From Legionella_A sp963772805 (lineage in GTDB: Bacteria; Pseudomonadota; Gammaproteobacteria; Legionellales; Legionellaceae), in assembly GCA_963772805.1 (NCBI GenBank), contig CAVYYU010000005.1:1-64000 (forward strand): 64,000 nucleotides of DNA, in the 5' to 3' direction. Shown piece by piece: positions 16,128 through 24,938 of this stretch. The notes under the pieces are model-generated. The model had not been told where the DNA came from and did no database searches. It was given only the letters and a program-made list of their open reading frames with translations. Positions within the stretch are counted from its first letter, which is position 1. Every line of letters begins with the position of its first letter. Position numbers and translations under genes: made by a program.

Positions 16128-16412
16128 TTAACTTAAATGGCCAGTCTTTTTTTTAAACCAATCCAACTCGACGGCTAACTGGCCTATTTGGGTGTAAAGT
16201 TTCTCTCGTTCTTTTTCTAGTGACTCCACGTCCTTTTCATTCTTGCCACTAAATAAATGCTTACTGCCTTCCAATAACAGCCTTTTCCATTGATTAATTT
16301 GCGTTGGATGCACTTCAAATTCCGATGCTATTTCATTGGTCGTTTTATGACCTTTCAAGGCTTCTAGTGCAACTTTTGCTTTAAATTCTGAACTGAACTT
16401 CTTATGAGCCAT
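16128..16412 (-). CDS. IS3-family transposase OrfA
   Basis: This 94-residue protein has an N-terminal helix-turn-helix (SEFKAKVALEALKGHKTTNE, then FEVHPTQINQWKR) and a leucine-rich helical end (LEKEREKLYTQIGQLAVELD). It is the standard DNA-binding partner of OrfB. Confidence 0.93.
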   Translation of the reverse strand: MAHKKFSSEFKAKVALEALKGHKTTNEIASEFEVHPTQINQWKRLLLEGSKHLFSGKNEKDVESLEKEREKLYTQIGQLAVELDWFKKKTGHLS

Positions 16413-16476
16413 TTTTTAACCCCAACTACAATGGTTTCTATTCTACACCACTGTCTCATTTTTGGGGTCCACTTCT

Positions 16477-16637
16477 TTATCCTATGCGCGGATAAGGACG
16501 AGACGATTGTTAAATATTCAGTACTGAAAGAAAGTAAGCAAATTTTTGCTTCTAAATATAAAACCGTTTTACCATCAGAAAGTGAATTGACAAGCTTTAT
16601 TGAGCGGGAAAATCGCCTGCTTGGATACGAGGAATAA
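16477..16637 (+). pseudogene. C-terminal fragment of a YhcG/DUF1016-type nuclease
   Basis: Directly after the IS end the frame reads ILCADKDETIVKYSVLKESK, QIFASKYKTVLPSESELTSF and stops with NRLLGYEE. This matches the conserved end of YhcG (DUF1016) PDDEXK proteins, where an ILCAxKD segment is followed by QIFASKYxxxLP. The rest of the gene is not in the window, so this is a remnant with the IS3 element at its 5' end. Confidence 0.7.
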
Positions 16638-16639
16638 TT

Positions 16640-16662
16640 CATAGCATATTAAATATGCTATG
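16640..16662. repeat. 23-bp palindrome after the YhcG fragment
   Basis: CATAGCATATT-A-AATATGCTATG is a perfect inverted repeat with 11-bp arms, just behind the YhcG stop. Without a U-run it is not a standard terminator; it may be a weak terminator or recombinase arm site. A TGTGGCATAACTGTGGCA motif follows at 16671. Confidence 0.5.
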
Positions 16663-16783
16663 TCATAAATTGTGGCATAACTGTGGCAGAACATTCTATC
16701 CTCATTCAGAAGTGGTCGAACCTGGTACCAAATCAGCACCTGGTCATTGAGGAGCTATTGAAAAGAGAGAACCGAACAACTTT

Positions 16784-17188
16784 ATGATTAGCAAAGAAAA
16801 ATGGACAACGTTGACAGCGTGGATGGAAAAACTTCAAATTCATGAAGAGGAACTCATTGAAAAGTTTATCATTGGCAGTGGTAAGGGTGGGCAGAAACTT
16901 CATAAAACAGCTTCAACAGTATATTTAAAACATATGCCCTCTGGCTTGGAAATAAAATGCCAGGATTCAAGGAGTCGTCAAGATAACCGCTATTTCGCAA
17001 GAGCGCGGCTTTGTGAAAAGTTATAAGCAGTTTTGAGTGATGAAAAAACAAAAAAGCAACAAAGAGTAGAAAAGGTAAAACGCCAAAAGAAGCGGCGTTC
17101 AAGAAGATCTAAGCAAAAAATATTGGATGAAAAATCTAAAGATGGGCAGCTCAAGGCATTGAGAAAAAAGCCATCACCTAGTGACTAG
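16784..17188 (+). pseudogene. release-factor-like GGQ protein with in-frame stop
   Basis: Residues 1-80 contain an RF-1 domain core with the peptidyl-tRNA hydrolysis motif GGQ (residues 35-37, GSGKGGQKLHKTASTV), as in the YaeJ/ArfB-like and short release-factor-like families. The frame hits TAA at 17024-17026, but the next 53 codons stay open in the same frame and read as the basic tail typical of these proteins (KVKRQKKRRSRRSKQK... LRKKPSPSD), ending at 17188. A single nonsense change therefore separates domain and tail. The tail binds the ribosome in known relatives, so the short form is probably inactive unless the stop is read through. Confidence 0.8.
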
Positions 17189-17501
17189 TGTATTGATCAC
17201 TCAGGTGTTTTTTAATTGACTAAAATGAACCAGGTCTTACTGGTTTGCATCGATAGCAATTTTGGCTGGATTTGTGTTACTGATCGTCTCAATAAAGAAA
17301 ATGGTATCTTAGCTGCTATTGATGTCGTTGTAGAACTGGGTGCAGCATCTGGCACCTAGTCGGCACCTAGTCGGCACCAAGTTGGCACCAAGACGGCACC
17401 AGTAGGCACTGAGTTATCGATAATATCCTCGTCCTTAATTTTGGGGAATATAGGATTGAACAAAAGAAATTTCTACGCCAACTTAATGAACGGTGCTGAT
17501 T
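17189..17501. other. decayed coding stretch with 11-bp repeats
   Basis: A short frame (17225-17359: MNQVLLVCIDSNFGWICVTD...) ends in a row of 11-bp repeats. Reading on through the first stop gives SAPSRHQVGTKTAPVGTELS, a repeat style I associate with the C-terminal parts of AlbA_2/RecG-like ATP-binding proteins, so this is probably a gene remnant. Another piece, DNILVLNFGEYRIEQKKFLR, runs to about 17495 in one frame. Confidence 0.4.
17350..17414 (+). repeat. six tandem 11-bp repeats (YGGCACCWAGT)
   Basis: The units start at 17350 (TGGCACCTAGT), 17361, 17372, 17383 and 17394 (10 bp), with a last degenerate unit at 17404 (AGGCACTGAGT). They look like iterons, but coding decay (GTK-SAPSRHQV periodicity over 33 bp) explains them equally well. 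Confidence 0.75.
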
Positions 17502-17792
17502 ATGGATACAAAATTATTTGAGCGACTAGTTGAAAGCATGACTCAGATGAATGAAATTATTGATGGTGAACGAGTCCCTTCTCGTGAATTTGTAATTGAC
17601 GCTATTCATGTTAAAGAGATCCGCAAAAAAACCGGCTTAACACAAGCTAAATTTTGTCACTTAATTGATGTGAACTTAGGAACATTGCGCAATTGGGAGC
17701 AGGGGAGACGAGAACCAACTGGACCTGCTAAGGCTTTATTGCGTGCGATAAATAATGATCCTCGGCATGTGTTGATGGCGCTTGCAACTTGA
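17502..17792 (+). CDS. NadS-type helix-turn-helix antitoxin
   Basis: This 96-residue protein starts at ATG 17502. The N-terminal LFERLVESMTQMNEIIDGER precedes an XRE-type helix-turn-helix (IRKKTGLTQAKFCHLIDVNL, then GTLRNWEQGRREPTGPAKAL). It closely fits the NadS/HigA antitoxins that form type II pairs with a RelE/HigB-fold toxin. No toxin gene is seen on either side: upstream is the decayed stretch and downstream is the third attachment site. It is an orphan antitoxin or stand-alone regulator. Confidence 0.88.
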   Translation: MDTKLFERLVESMTQMNEIIDGERVPSREFVIDAIHVKEIRKKTGLTQAKFCHLIDVNLGTLRNWEQGRREPTGPAKALLRAINNDPRHVLMALAT

Positions 17793-18269
17793 GAAAATGT
17801 ATAAGGCATCTTTAAAAAATTTTAACTAAAAATTTGTGTCACTTAAAAACTCAGCATCTCTGGTCGTTCCCATGCAAAATACAGAGTCTACTCTGATGAC
17901 TAATTTTGTACGACAGAACCACTAATACCCCTAATACGGCCCCGCACTGCCTGGCACAGCAGTGACGAAAACGTGCCGTAACTGTGTACGATTCTAGTGT
18001 ATTTGTGGCAGTTTCAGGCAGTCTTTCGGTCATTTGATGCATCGTAACATGTTGATTTATATTGTTTTCTATTATTGAGTATCAGGCTTCGAACCAAGGT
18101 GTCGGGGGTTCGAGTCCCTTCGAGCGCACTATTTCAAATCAAGGACTATATTCTGTTTACCTGGGGCGCATACCAACTAGCGTTGCTACCATGTTGCGTC
18201 CGTTGACAATAACATCAAATGAATGGATAATTTATAATCAATGTGATTGTATTGGGTCAGGCTACATCT
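17793..18269. other. end of third element and start of operon leader, no gene
   Basis: It holds the third attachment region (17962-18134) and then about 130 bp before the cytochrome gene. No other coding signal is seen. Confidence 0.5.
17962..18134 (+). repeat. element end with tRNA 3'-half attachment site, copy 3
   Basis: The 50-bp core at 18085-18134 differs from copies 1 and 2 at two bases (CCCTTCGAG, GCACTATTT). The left flank, from GTGACGAAAACGTGCC at 17962 through CATTTGATGCATCGTAACAT to ATTGAGTATCAGG, is closely related to that of copy 1, so elements 1 and 3 belong to one lineage and element 2 to another. Confidence 0.8.
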
Positions 18270-19223
18270 ATGTTTGCACATATATCAAAATCTCTTGCTA
18301 CAGCAGCCGGTTTTATAAAAAAATATCCAAAATTTATATTTGCAGTTGCTGGAGGTTCTTTAGTTGTGGCTAGTACTTCTAATCATTTTAAAGTTCATTC
18401 CTATGGAGCAATGCTCTATCCCGGAAATAAAATGAAATCAAATAACTTTAACTTTAAGGTAGATAAAGAGCTTGATACCAAATTAATTTCATTTGACACA
18501 TGTAAAAAATTAAAATTAAAACCTCTTTTTTGGGAAGTTGCCAGCCCATTGTATAAAGGAGTGCGAGTATATGAAGGCTATGATTTACTCGAAATTTTTA
18601 AGGCTCAAGGAATCAACTTAGAAAAAAAAGACTTGGTTCTTTTTGTTGCTAAGGATAGTTTTATCAGCCGTATTTCAGCGGCTCTAATCCTTAAATATCG
18701 TCCATTATTGGTTTATCGCGATACGTCACAGCCTAAAGGCATAAATTGGGGCACTGTAATCAATTCAAATACAGAAACAGATGGCGGCCCCTACTATTTA
18801 ATGTGGGGTGAAAATGCCAAAAAAGAAGTCGTTGACAATGATTGGCCATTTGGTGTTACGCATTTTGCATTTGCAGTTTTTAAAAATGAATTTAAAAATA
18901 CAGTACCAAGAGATCCAAAATATGATCCCGGTTTTAAAATTTTTTCACAAAATTGTGCCAATTGCCATACCGTTATGGCGCATACAGTTCCTGGTTTAAC
19001 TATAAAAACCACAGGGACTGATGCTAAAGGTGAGTCCTCAATTCGCGGTCCTAGTTTTTCAGATATAATAGAATCGGGTAAAACACTTCAACAGATGGGA
19101 GATTATGCAGAAAATCCTCAGAGTGTTTATCCTGGTGCGCGAATGCCGCCGCAAGGTCTTAAGAAATCTGAAATAAAAGAAGCTGTTGAGTATGCGCTGT
19201 ATATGAATAACAAACCCACATAA
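18270..19223 (+). CDS. membrane-anchored c-type cytochrome with N-terminal extra domain
   Basis: This 317-residue protein starts at ATG 18270 (GTG 18243 is an upstream alternative). A hydrophobic segment near the N-terminus (PKFIFAVAGGSLVVAS) acts as signal or anchor. The C-terminal third has one heme site, QNCANCHTV, and a later ARMPPQGL with the likely Met ligand. The middle region (YKGVRVYEGYDLLEIFKAQG, INWGTVINS) resembles the oxidoreductase molybdopterin-binding fold used as a redox partner module, but no cofactor ligand is evident. It is likely periplasmic and carries electrons. It heads a same-strand cluster with two dehydrogenases and a sensor kinase. Confidence 0.8.
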   Translation: MFAHISKSLATAAGFIKKYPKFIFAVAGGSLVVASTSNHFKVHSYGAMLYPGNKMKSNNFNFKVDKELDTKLISFDTCKKLKLKPLFWEVASPLYKGVRVYEGYDLLEIFKAQGINLEKKDLVLFVAKDSFISRISAALILKYRPLLVYRDTSQPKGINWGTVINSNTETDGGPYYLMWGENAKKEVVDNDWPFGVTHFAFAVFKNEFKNTVPRDPKYDPGFKIFSQNCANCHTVMAHTVPGLTIKTTGTDAKGESSIRGPSFSDIIESGKTLQQMGDYAENPQSVYPGARMPPQGLKKSEIKEAVEYALYMNNKPT

Positions 19224-19358
19224 AATGCCATGATTGTTTGTCTTTAATTTGAAGCGCTTCTCGAAACCCTATGTCTGAGATCCAGGGAAAAATATTTTAA
19301 TAATGGGGCAGTGGGGGTAGGGCTTGAATGACGGCATTTCAATGGATTAAGGAATTGA

Positions 19359-19952
19359 ATGAATAATCAAAAAAAAAACATTATAATCGTTGGCGGTGGA
19401 GCTATTGGAATAAGAATCGCACAGAGACTTCAAGTACAGCATAACATCAAAGTTATTGATTTGAAAAAATCACCAAATAAAAATCATTTTCAATGTGATT
19501 TGACAAACAATGATGAGGTAAAAAAAACATTTAAAATACTATCAAAAGAATTAAATAAAATTGATGTGCTTATTTTTGCTGCTGGAAAAGTGCAATTTAA
19601 ACCTATCCTTCAGACAAATACTGAAGAAGCTCAAGACCTTATGAAAGCAAATTATATTTCCGTATTGAATTGTCTTCATGCAGCATCAATACCACTCGAA
19701 AAAAGTAAATTTCCTTTAATTATAAATATAAATTCGATAAGTGAGTATTTAACGTTGGAAGAAAACTCGACTTATGCGGCATCAAAAGTAGCTGCATCGA
19801 AATTATTGGAAATCTTTTCGTACGAAAATAAAAAGGTTAAACTATCGCAAATTTATCTAGGGGCTGTTAAATCAAAAGCATGGCTGCAGTACCCAAAATT
19901 CAAGCAAAAGAACATGATCGATCCCAAGGAGGTCGCAAGTATGATTGATTGA
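19359..19952 (+). CDS. short-chain dehydrogenase/reductase-like protein, short
   Basis: This 197-residue protein has a Rossmann fold with an atypical nucleotide-binding motif (IIIVGGGAIGIRIAQRL instead of TGxxxGxG), then DLTNNDE, AAGKVQFKP and the catalytic-type YAASKVAASKLLE. The Ser of the triad is probably in ININSISEY. It is about 50 residues shorter than classical SDRs. The next SDR gene has its ribosome site 60 bases downstream of this stop. Similar order and strand suggest one operon. The substrate is unknown. Confidence 0.8.
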   Translation: MNNQKKNIIIVGGGAIGIRIAQRLQVQHNIKVIDLKKSPNKNHFQCDLTNNDEVKKTFKILSKELNKIDVLIFAAGKVQFKPILQTNTEEAQDLMKANYISVLNCLHAASIPLEKSKFPLIININSISEYLTLEENSTYAASKVAASKLLEIFSYENKKVKLSQIYLGAVKSKAWLQYPKFKQKNMIDPKEVASMID

Positions 19953-20021
19953 ATGGATTATTATTCATTCTCATTTGATGCATTTAGTAAAAATACAAAT
20001 GACTCCACCGAAAGGAGTTTT

Positions 20022-20765
20022 ATGAAGCAGAATGTGGCGCTAATAACAGGGGCAAGCCAAGGAATCGGTAAAGATATAGCCATCAAGCTTGCTTGTAACA
20101 ATATTCATGCCGTAATCGTCGCAAGGGATATAAAAAAATTAGGAATAGTCAGAGCCACGATTGAAAAAAACAATGGATGTTGTAGTTTATTTCAGTGTGA
20201 TATTACTAACTATGAACAAATAAAAATGTTTTTTAAAAAATTTATAATTGCAAACATAATCCCAAATATTATAATCAATAATGCTGGTTTTGGCGGTGCT
20301 TTTGTAAGCATAGAAAACATGACCGTTAAAGATTGGGATTGCGTTTTTGATACCAATATAAAATCTATGTTTTATATCTTAAAGGTAGCTATACCTCACC
20401 TTAAAAAAAACAACGCTGGAACAATTATAAATATAGCGTCAGCTTATGGGATTATTGGGGGAGAGAAATCAGCTGCCTATAGTGCCTCTAAACATGCTGT
20501 AATAGGATTAACTAAATCACTGGCACTTGAACTGGCTGATTATAATATACAGTGTAATTCGGTTTTACCTGGATTTATTCAAACAGAAATGTCGGATAAA
20601 AAAGAACACAATGAATTAGCGAAAAAAATACCCACAAAAAAAATGGTAATACCTTCAGATATCTCTGAGCCAGTATTGTTTTTATCAACGACAAGTTCGA
20701 ACTACATCCATGGTTCATCCATTGTGGTTGATGGTGGCTTAACTGCCGGCATGAGGATCGATTGA
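20022..20765 (+). CDS. short-chain dehydrogenase/reductase, FabG-like
   Basis: This 247-residue protein starts at ATG 20022, chosen because AAAGGAG lies 6 bases upstream and this places the TGASQGIG cofactor motif at residues 9-16 as in FabG; ATG 19953 would add 23 unlikely residues. NNAG, the catalytic Ser (INIASAYG) and YSASK are all present, and the C-terminus SSIVVDGGLTAG is typical. It is an NAD(P)H-dependent 3-oxoacyl or alcohol reductase. The stop overlaps the TTG start of the sensor kinase (ATTGA), so the kinase is translationally coupled. Confidence 0.9.
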   Translation: MKQNVALITGASQGIGKDIAIKLACNNIHAVIVARDIKKLGIVRATIEKNNGCCSLFQCDITNYEQIKMFFKKFIIANIIPNIIINNAGFGGAFVSIENMTVKDWDCVFDTNIKSMFYILKVAIPHLKKNNAGTIINIASAYGIIGGEKSAAYSASKHAVIGLTKSLALELADYNIQCNSVLPGFIQTEMSDKKEHNELAKKIPTKKMVIPSDISEPVLFLSTTSSNYIHGSSIVVDGGLTAGMRID

Positions 20766-21079
20766 AATTTAAATATAAGCTGTTTTTTAGTTTCGCGTCC
20801 CTAAATATTTTTTTAGTTTTACTTTTGGTATTTATTTTTTATCGATTTGTAATAAGTGATGTGATTCATCAACAAGAAATTCAACACAAACGTCTTGAGT
20901 CAGTAATTTCTGATACATTTTTAACACTGGAGAAACTTTCTCAAAACTCGTCATTGGTTAGTTTGAAGTCAATTCGGCTCCAGTTTGATAATAAGCCGTT
21001 ACCTAATGACGATGAATTAAAATCAATCGCTTCTCGAATTATAGTGGGTCAAGAAATTCAGACCACTAAAGCAGGGTAA
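20762..21079 (+). pseudogene. hybrid sensor histidine kinase, 5' fragment
   Basis: TTG 20762 overlaps the stop of the SDR gene. Native sequence runs to 21039; the rest (IVGQEIQTTKAG) is IS. It gives the first membrane helix (YKLFFSFASLNIFLVLLLVF) and the start of the sensor domain. Joining 20762-21039, 22476-23792 and 24996-25944 yields 2544 bases, exactly 848 codons including the stop, so the ancestral 847-residue kinase can be rebuilt without any other change. Confidence 0.88.
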
Positions 21080-21117
21080 TTAAGATATAATCCTCGCTCA
21101 TAAACAAGGTTACAATA

Positions 21118-21411
21118 ATGAGCGAAAAGCGTAAAAAATACACTCCAGCAGAAAAGGCGAAAATTGCGCTGGAGGCGATTAAAGCCGAACTAACATTAGC
21201 ACAAATTAGCTCAAAATATGGAGCCCATGCGACTCAAATTAATGCATGGAAAAAACAAGCGTTGGCGCTGTTTCCGGATTTATTTAGTGATAAGAACAAA
21301 TCGGAGACTACTGATTATGAAAACCAACTTGGTGAATTATATGAACAAATTGGCCGTTTAAAAGTAGAAAATGATTTTCTAAAAAAAAAGTCTGAGGTGT
21401 TCAGTGGATGA
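21118..21411 (+). CDS. IS3-family transposase OrfA (copy C)
   Basis: This 97-residue helix-turn-helix protein has one residue different from copy B (QLGELYEQ) and the same nine-A slippage run at its end. Confidence 0.93.
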   Translation: MSEKRKKYTPAEKAKIALEAIKAELTLAQISSKYGAHATQINAWKKQALALFPDLFSDKNKSETTDYENQLGELYEQIGRLKVENDFLKKKSEVFSG

Positions 21412-22240
21412 TCGACTCGGCTGGATTGAAACCCGTCATCCCTTGTTATCGGTGCGCCAACAGTGCGAAATACTGGATCTAAGCCGTTCCAGTGTTTATT
21501 ATGCACCACGGCCCAAAGTGTTCAGCGATGAGCAGCTGGCATTGCTACGCTTGGTCGATGAAATTTACACGAAATACCCGTTTTTTGGTACAAGGCAAAT
21601 GAGCGATTATATTTCCTTGCATAATCAGCCATGTAAACGCCATGAGACACGATGGGCCTACGAGCACATGGGGTTACACTCACTTGCACCAGGCCCGCAT
21701 ACGAGTAAACCGCACCCGGAGCATAAGGTATATCCATATCTGTTACATGACGTCGAGATTGTACGACCATGTCAGGTTTTCAGCACGGATATAACCTACA
21801 TTCGGCTGAAACACGGGTTTGTGTATTTAATCGCCGTCATAGACTGGTACAGCCGTTTTGTGCTGGATTGGCAGCTCAGCATCAATATGGAGGCTGATTT
21901 TTGTGTGGAAACGCTTGAGCGAGTATTGGCTCACTCACGTTGTGATATATTTAACACCGATCAGGGGTCGCAGTTTACAAGCAAGGATTTCACTGATGTT
22001 CTTAAAAAGCATCAGATTGATATCAGCATGGACGGTAAAGGCCGCTGGGCAGACAATATTTTTGTTGAACGTCTATGGCGCTCAACAAAGTATGAATGCA
22101 TATACCTACAGGAGTGGGAAAACGTAGTCTCAGTAAGGGATGCGATAAGAGAATACTACCGTTTTTATAATTACGAAAGACCGCACCAAAGTCTTAACGG
22201 GCGAACACCCAGCGAGATTCATAGAAAAATATTACACTAA
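21404..22240 (+). CDS. IS3-family transposase OrfB (copy C)
   Basis: This 278-residue DDE transposase is identical in protein sequence to copy B, with all catalytic motifs. Expression is expected as the OrfAB fusion by -1 frameshifting. Confidence 0.95.
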   Translation: MDDRLGWIETRHPLLSVRQQCEILDLSRSSVYYAPRPKVFSDEQLALLRLVDEIYTKYPFFGTRQMSDYISLHNQPCKRHETRWAYEHMGLHSLAPGPHTSKPHPEHKVYPYLLHDVEIVRPCQVFSTDITYIRLKHGFVYLIAVIDWYSRFVLDWQLSINMEADFCVETLERVLAHSRCDIFNTDQGSQFTSKDFTDVLKKHQIDISMDGKGRWADNIFVERLWRSTKYECIYLQEWENVVSVRDAIREYYRFYNYERPHQSLNGRTPSEIHRKILH

Positions 22241-22473
22241 ATGGTGCGCTATCGCGCCGTTGTGTGTAATGGGGCTCTGCCCCAAACCCCAGGATATTTG
22301 AAGACGTGATTCGAATAAACAGGGTGTAGGGTTCGGGCAACAAAAGCTGCCCGGAATCACGTCACGGTCATCGCCGTCCCCGGCTGTGCCGTGGCTTAAT
22401 GATAATAGAAATTGAGCGAGAAATTATATCTTAACTTTTTGTTAAAATGGTCTAGATTTTGCGCCCGCTATAA

Positions 22474-23844
22474 ATGGGATTAAGTTTGATTGCCGCAACG
22501 GATTCAAATGGCATTTTAACAAGAGATACAGTAACTCCGAAAGCTGAGCGAATAAAAAAATTATTTGATTTTTGCTCCTCATATAAGCGGATGGTAGAAA
22601 AAAATGCGGAAGAGGTTTTTGTTACACCGATTATCCCTTCTTTTCATAACAAGGGTCCCTATAAATTTATTATGATATCAGACCCGAGTCACCATGGAAT
22701 TTTAGAAGTAGGTGTAAAGTTGGAATTTATTTCCAGGCTTCTTTCGTCCGTTATAAAATCAGACAAAAATATTTCTTCAATAGGATTTTTTACTCCGTCG
22801 GGTAAATCTTTAGGGACAATTAATAGTTCAGGAGAATTCCTTGAAAATAGTGCACAAATTTTAAATGTGAGTTCTTTAGAGCATTCGATAGGTGATCATC
22901 ACAACTATGTTATGCAAAAAAACATTTACATCGATGGCGAGAATTGTTGTGAGTGTAAAATTAAAAATATAGTTGGTGTGGATGGACGATACTACTACCT
23001 TCTACAGATTGAAGTTTCTACAGATGAATTAATCGCACGCATCAAGAATATTAAAATCATGAGCCTAATGATTTTATTTGTTCTTATTGCGTTAGCAATC
23101 GTTCTTTCTAACCATCTGTCGGCATACTTGGTTAAAAGACTTGACCGATTGAACTCAAAAATCAGTGAAATAATCGAAAATAAAAATCTAGATATTGATA
23201 TGGAAGTTGAAGGTAGTGATGAAATTTCTATTATCGCAAATAATTTTAAGGTTATGCTTAGCTTACTTAACCAATATGAACTCGAAAAAATTCATTCTGA
23301 AAAGGCGAAAATATTAAGTTCGATCACGTCACAGGTTGCGCATGATATTCGTTCGCCTCTTTCTGCGTTAACAATGATAACGGGATCTTTAACCGAAATT
23401 CCTGAAGATAAGCGCATTTTAATTAGAAATGCTACACAGCGAATTAATGACATAGCAAACGGATTACTGCAAACGGGTAAAGCTATGACCACGTTAGATT
23501 CCGTCGCAGCTCATTCTGCCGTCAATATGAAATCAATTGAATTCATCCCCGCGCTTGTCGATATCTTAGTTTCTGAAAAACGCATGCAATTCCGGGAACA
23601 CAGTACTCTAGAAATTCATACCGATCTTAAAAATAGTTTTGGCAGTTTTTCTGAAATTAACAGCACCGAATTAAAGCGAGTTATCAGCAATTTAATTAAT
23701 AACGCCATCGAAGCTTTTGATAATTTTAATGGTACCATCACTGTTGGTGTCCAAAAATACAATACTTCTGTCGGTTCAAGTGTCGAAGTCTTGGTAATCC
23801 CCCCATTTTTAACCGAAGCTAAAAGTAGAGGTTTAGGCAGCTAG
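22474..23844 (+). pseudogene. hybrid sensor histidine kinase, central fragment
   Basis: Native sequence is 22476-23792; the apparent ATG at 22474 is made by the target duplication and the tail PPFLTEAKSRGLGS is IS. It encodes the rest of the periplasmic sensor domain, the second membrane helix (MSLMILFVLIALAIVLSNHL), a HAMP-like linker, the dimerisation domain with the H-box SQVAHDIRSPLSA (His about 382 of the rebuilt protein), and the N-box SNLINNAIEAF of the ATPase domain. No activity is expected, because the ATP lid and G boxes are beyond the second IS. Confidence 0.9.
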
Positions 23845-24660
23845 TACCAATTTTTGCCTTGGGGGAATTCCTCCAATTGCAGTATTTGGTCGTTCATTGT
23901 TGTACGTCCAAAGCCATTGTGTCGCATGTAGTTGTACCTCAGCAATACTTTCAAATAAATATTGGCTTAACCAGTCATACCTAACTGTGCGGTTATACCG
24001 TTCAATATAAGCATTTTGCTGTGGATTTCCTGGTTGGATAAAGACCAACTGTATCTGATTCTTATCAGCCCATTGTCCCAGCAATTTACTGATATACTCC
24101 GGGCCATTATCACAACGTATCTGCTTTGGCTTTCCACGCCATTCAATGATTTGATTCAGAGCCCGAACAACCCGCTCTGCCGGCAAAGATAAATCCACCT
24201 CGATGGCAAGGCCTTCGCGATTGAAGTCATCAAGGACATTAAATAAGCGATAGCTACGGCCATCCTCTAACTGATCATGCATAAAATCCATCGACCAGCA
24301 TTCGTTGATTGCATTTGGCACAGCCAATACGTCAGGCTTCTCCCTGATTAACCGTTTTTTGGGTTTGATTCGCATGTTGAGCTCCAATTCCCGATAGATT
24401 CGATAAACACGCTTATGGTTCCAAGCATAGCCCTTCACATTTCGAAGGTATAAAAAACATAAGCCGAAACCCCAATTACGTTGATTCTGAGCTAAACGCA
24501 TTAACCAATCCGCTATTATGGTGTTTTCATCGCTTAGTTTAGGCTGATATCGATAACAGGTTTCACTGATGCTAAACAGGTCGCATGACAAACGAATTGA
24601 GACGCCTTTATCAATCACCGCCTTATGTGCCAGCTCACGCCGGCGCGACGGTGTTACCAC
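23833..24660 (-). CDS. IS3-family transposase OrfB (second IS type)
   Basis: This 275-residue DDE transposase has CWSMDFMHDQLEDGRSYRLF (first Asp), IRCDNGPEYIS (second Asp) and PQQNAYIERYNRTVR (Glu), with the C-terminal YNNERPNTAIGG. This is the IS407/IS51-like type of IS3 element, in keeping with its 4-bp target duplication. It is complete and overlaps OrfA by 7 bases. Confidence 0.95.
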   Translation of the reverse strand: MVTPSRRRELAHKAVIDKGVSIRLSCDLFSISETCYRYQPKLSDENTIIADWLMRLAQNQRNWGFGLCFLYLRNVKGYAWNHKRVYRIYRELELNMRIKPKKRLIREKPDVLAVPNAINECWSMDFMHDQLEDGRSYRLFNVLDDFNREGLAIEVDLSLPAERVVRALNQIIEWRGKPKQIRCDNGPEYISKLLGQWADKNQIQLVFIQPGNPQQNAYIERYNRTVRYDWLSQYLFESIAEVQLHATQWLWTYNNERPNTAIGGIPPRQKLVLAA

Positions 24661-24938
24661 TTTTTTTCAATGGCTTCCCTTAGAATCTCGGCTTTCAGGC
24701 GCTCTTCAGCATACATCTTTTTAAGACGACTATTTTCAGCTTCCAGCTCTTTTAGTCGCGACATCATGGACACATCCATTCCGCCATATTTAGCGCGCCA
24801 TTTATAAAATGTAGCCGAGCTGATGACATGTTCTCGGCAAAGCTCTGGAACAGGGGTTCCGCCTTCGGATTGTTTTAGAATCGACAGTATTTGGCTGTCT
24901 GTAAATTTTGATTTTTTCATGCAGAATCTCCTGTGCAT
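24654..24938 (-). CDS. IS3-family transposase OrfA (second IS type)
   Basis: This 94-residue protein has a helix-turn-helix (FTDSQILSILKQSEGGTPVP, then SSATFYKWRAKYGGMDVS) and a leucine-zipper-like end (LKELEAENSRLKKMYAEERL). It is typical of IS407-group OrfA. Confidence 0.94.
   Translation of the reverse strand: MHRRFCMKKSKFTDSQILSILKQSEGGTPVPELCREHVISSATFYKWRAKYGGMDVSMMSRLKELEAENSRLKKMYAEERLKAEILREAIEKKW

Larger units (their letters stand above)
15070..16476 (-). mobile_element. IS3-family element, different from copies A-C (1407 bp)
   Basis: The terminal repeats are AGAAGTGGACCCCATCGGTG at the left end (15070) and, reading inward from the right end (16476), AGAAGTGGACCCCAAAAATG; both are followed by AGACA. 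It contains intact OrfA and OrfB. No matching target duplication is seen in the flanks, so one side may have rearranged. It separates a YhcG C-terminal fragment on the right from the IS66 remnant on the left. Confidence 0.9.
21040..22472 (+). mobile_element. IS3-family element, copy C, complete (1433 bp)
   Basis: It has the same ends as copy B (TATAGTGGG...CCCGCTATA) and is flanked by the 3-bp duplication AAT (21037-21039 and 22473-22475). It lies inside the sensor domain of the hybrid kinase. The sequence is almost identical to copy B, including the nine-A frameshift run and the structured tail, where one base differs (GTAGGGTTCGG). Confidence 0.97.

Noticed and set aside
17350..17414. Plasmid replication iterons
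   Set aside because: No Rep gene nearby, and the repeat can be read as decayed coding sequence; kept only as an observation.
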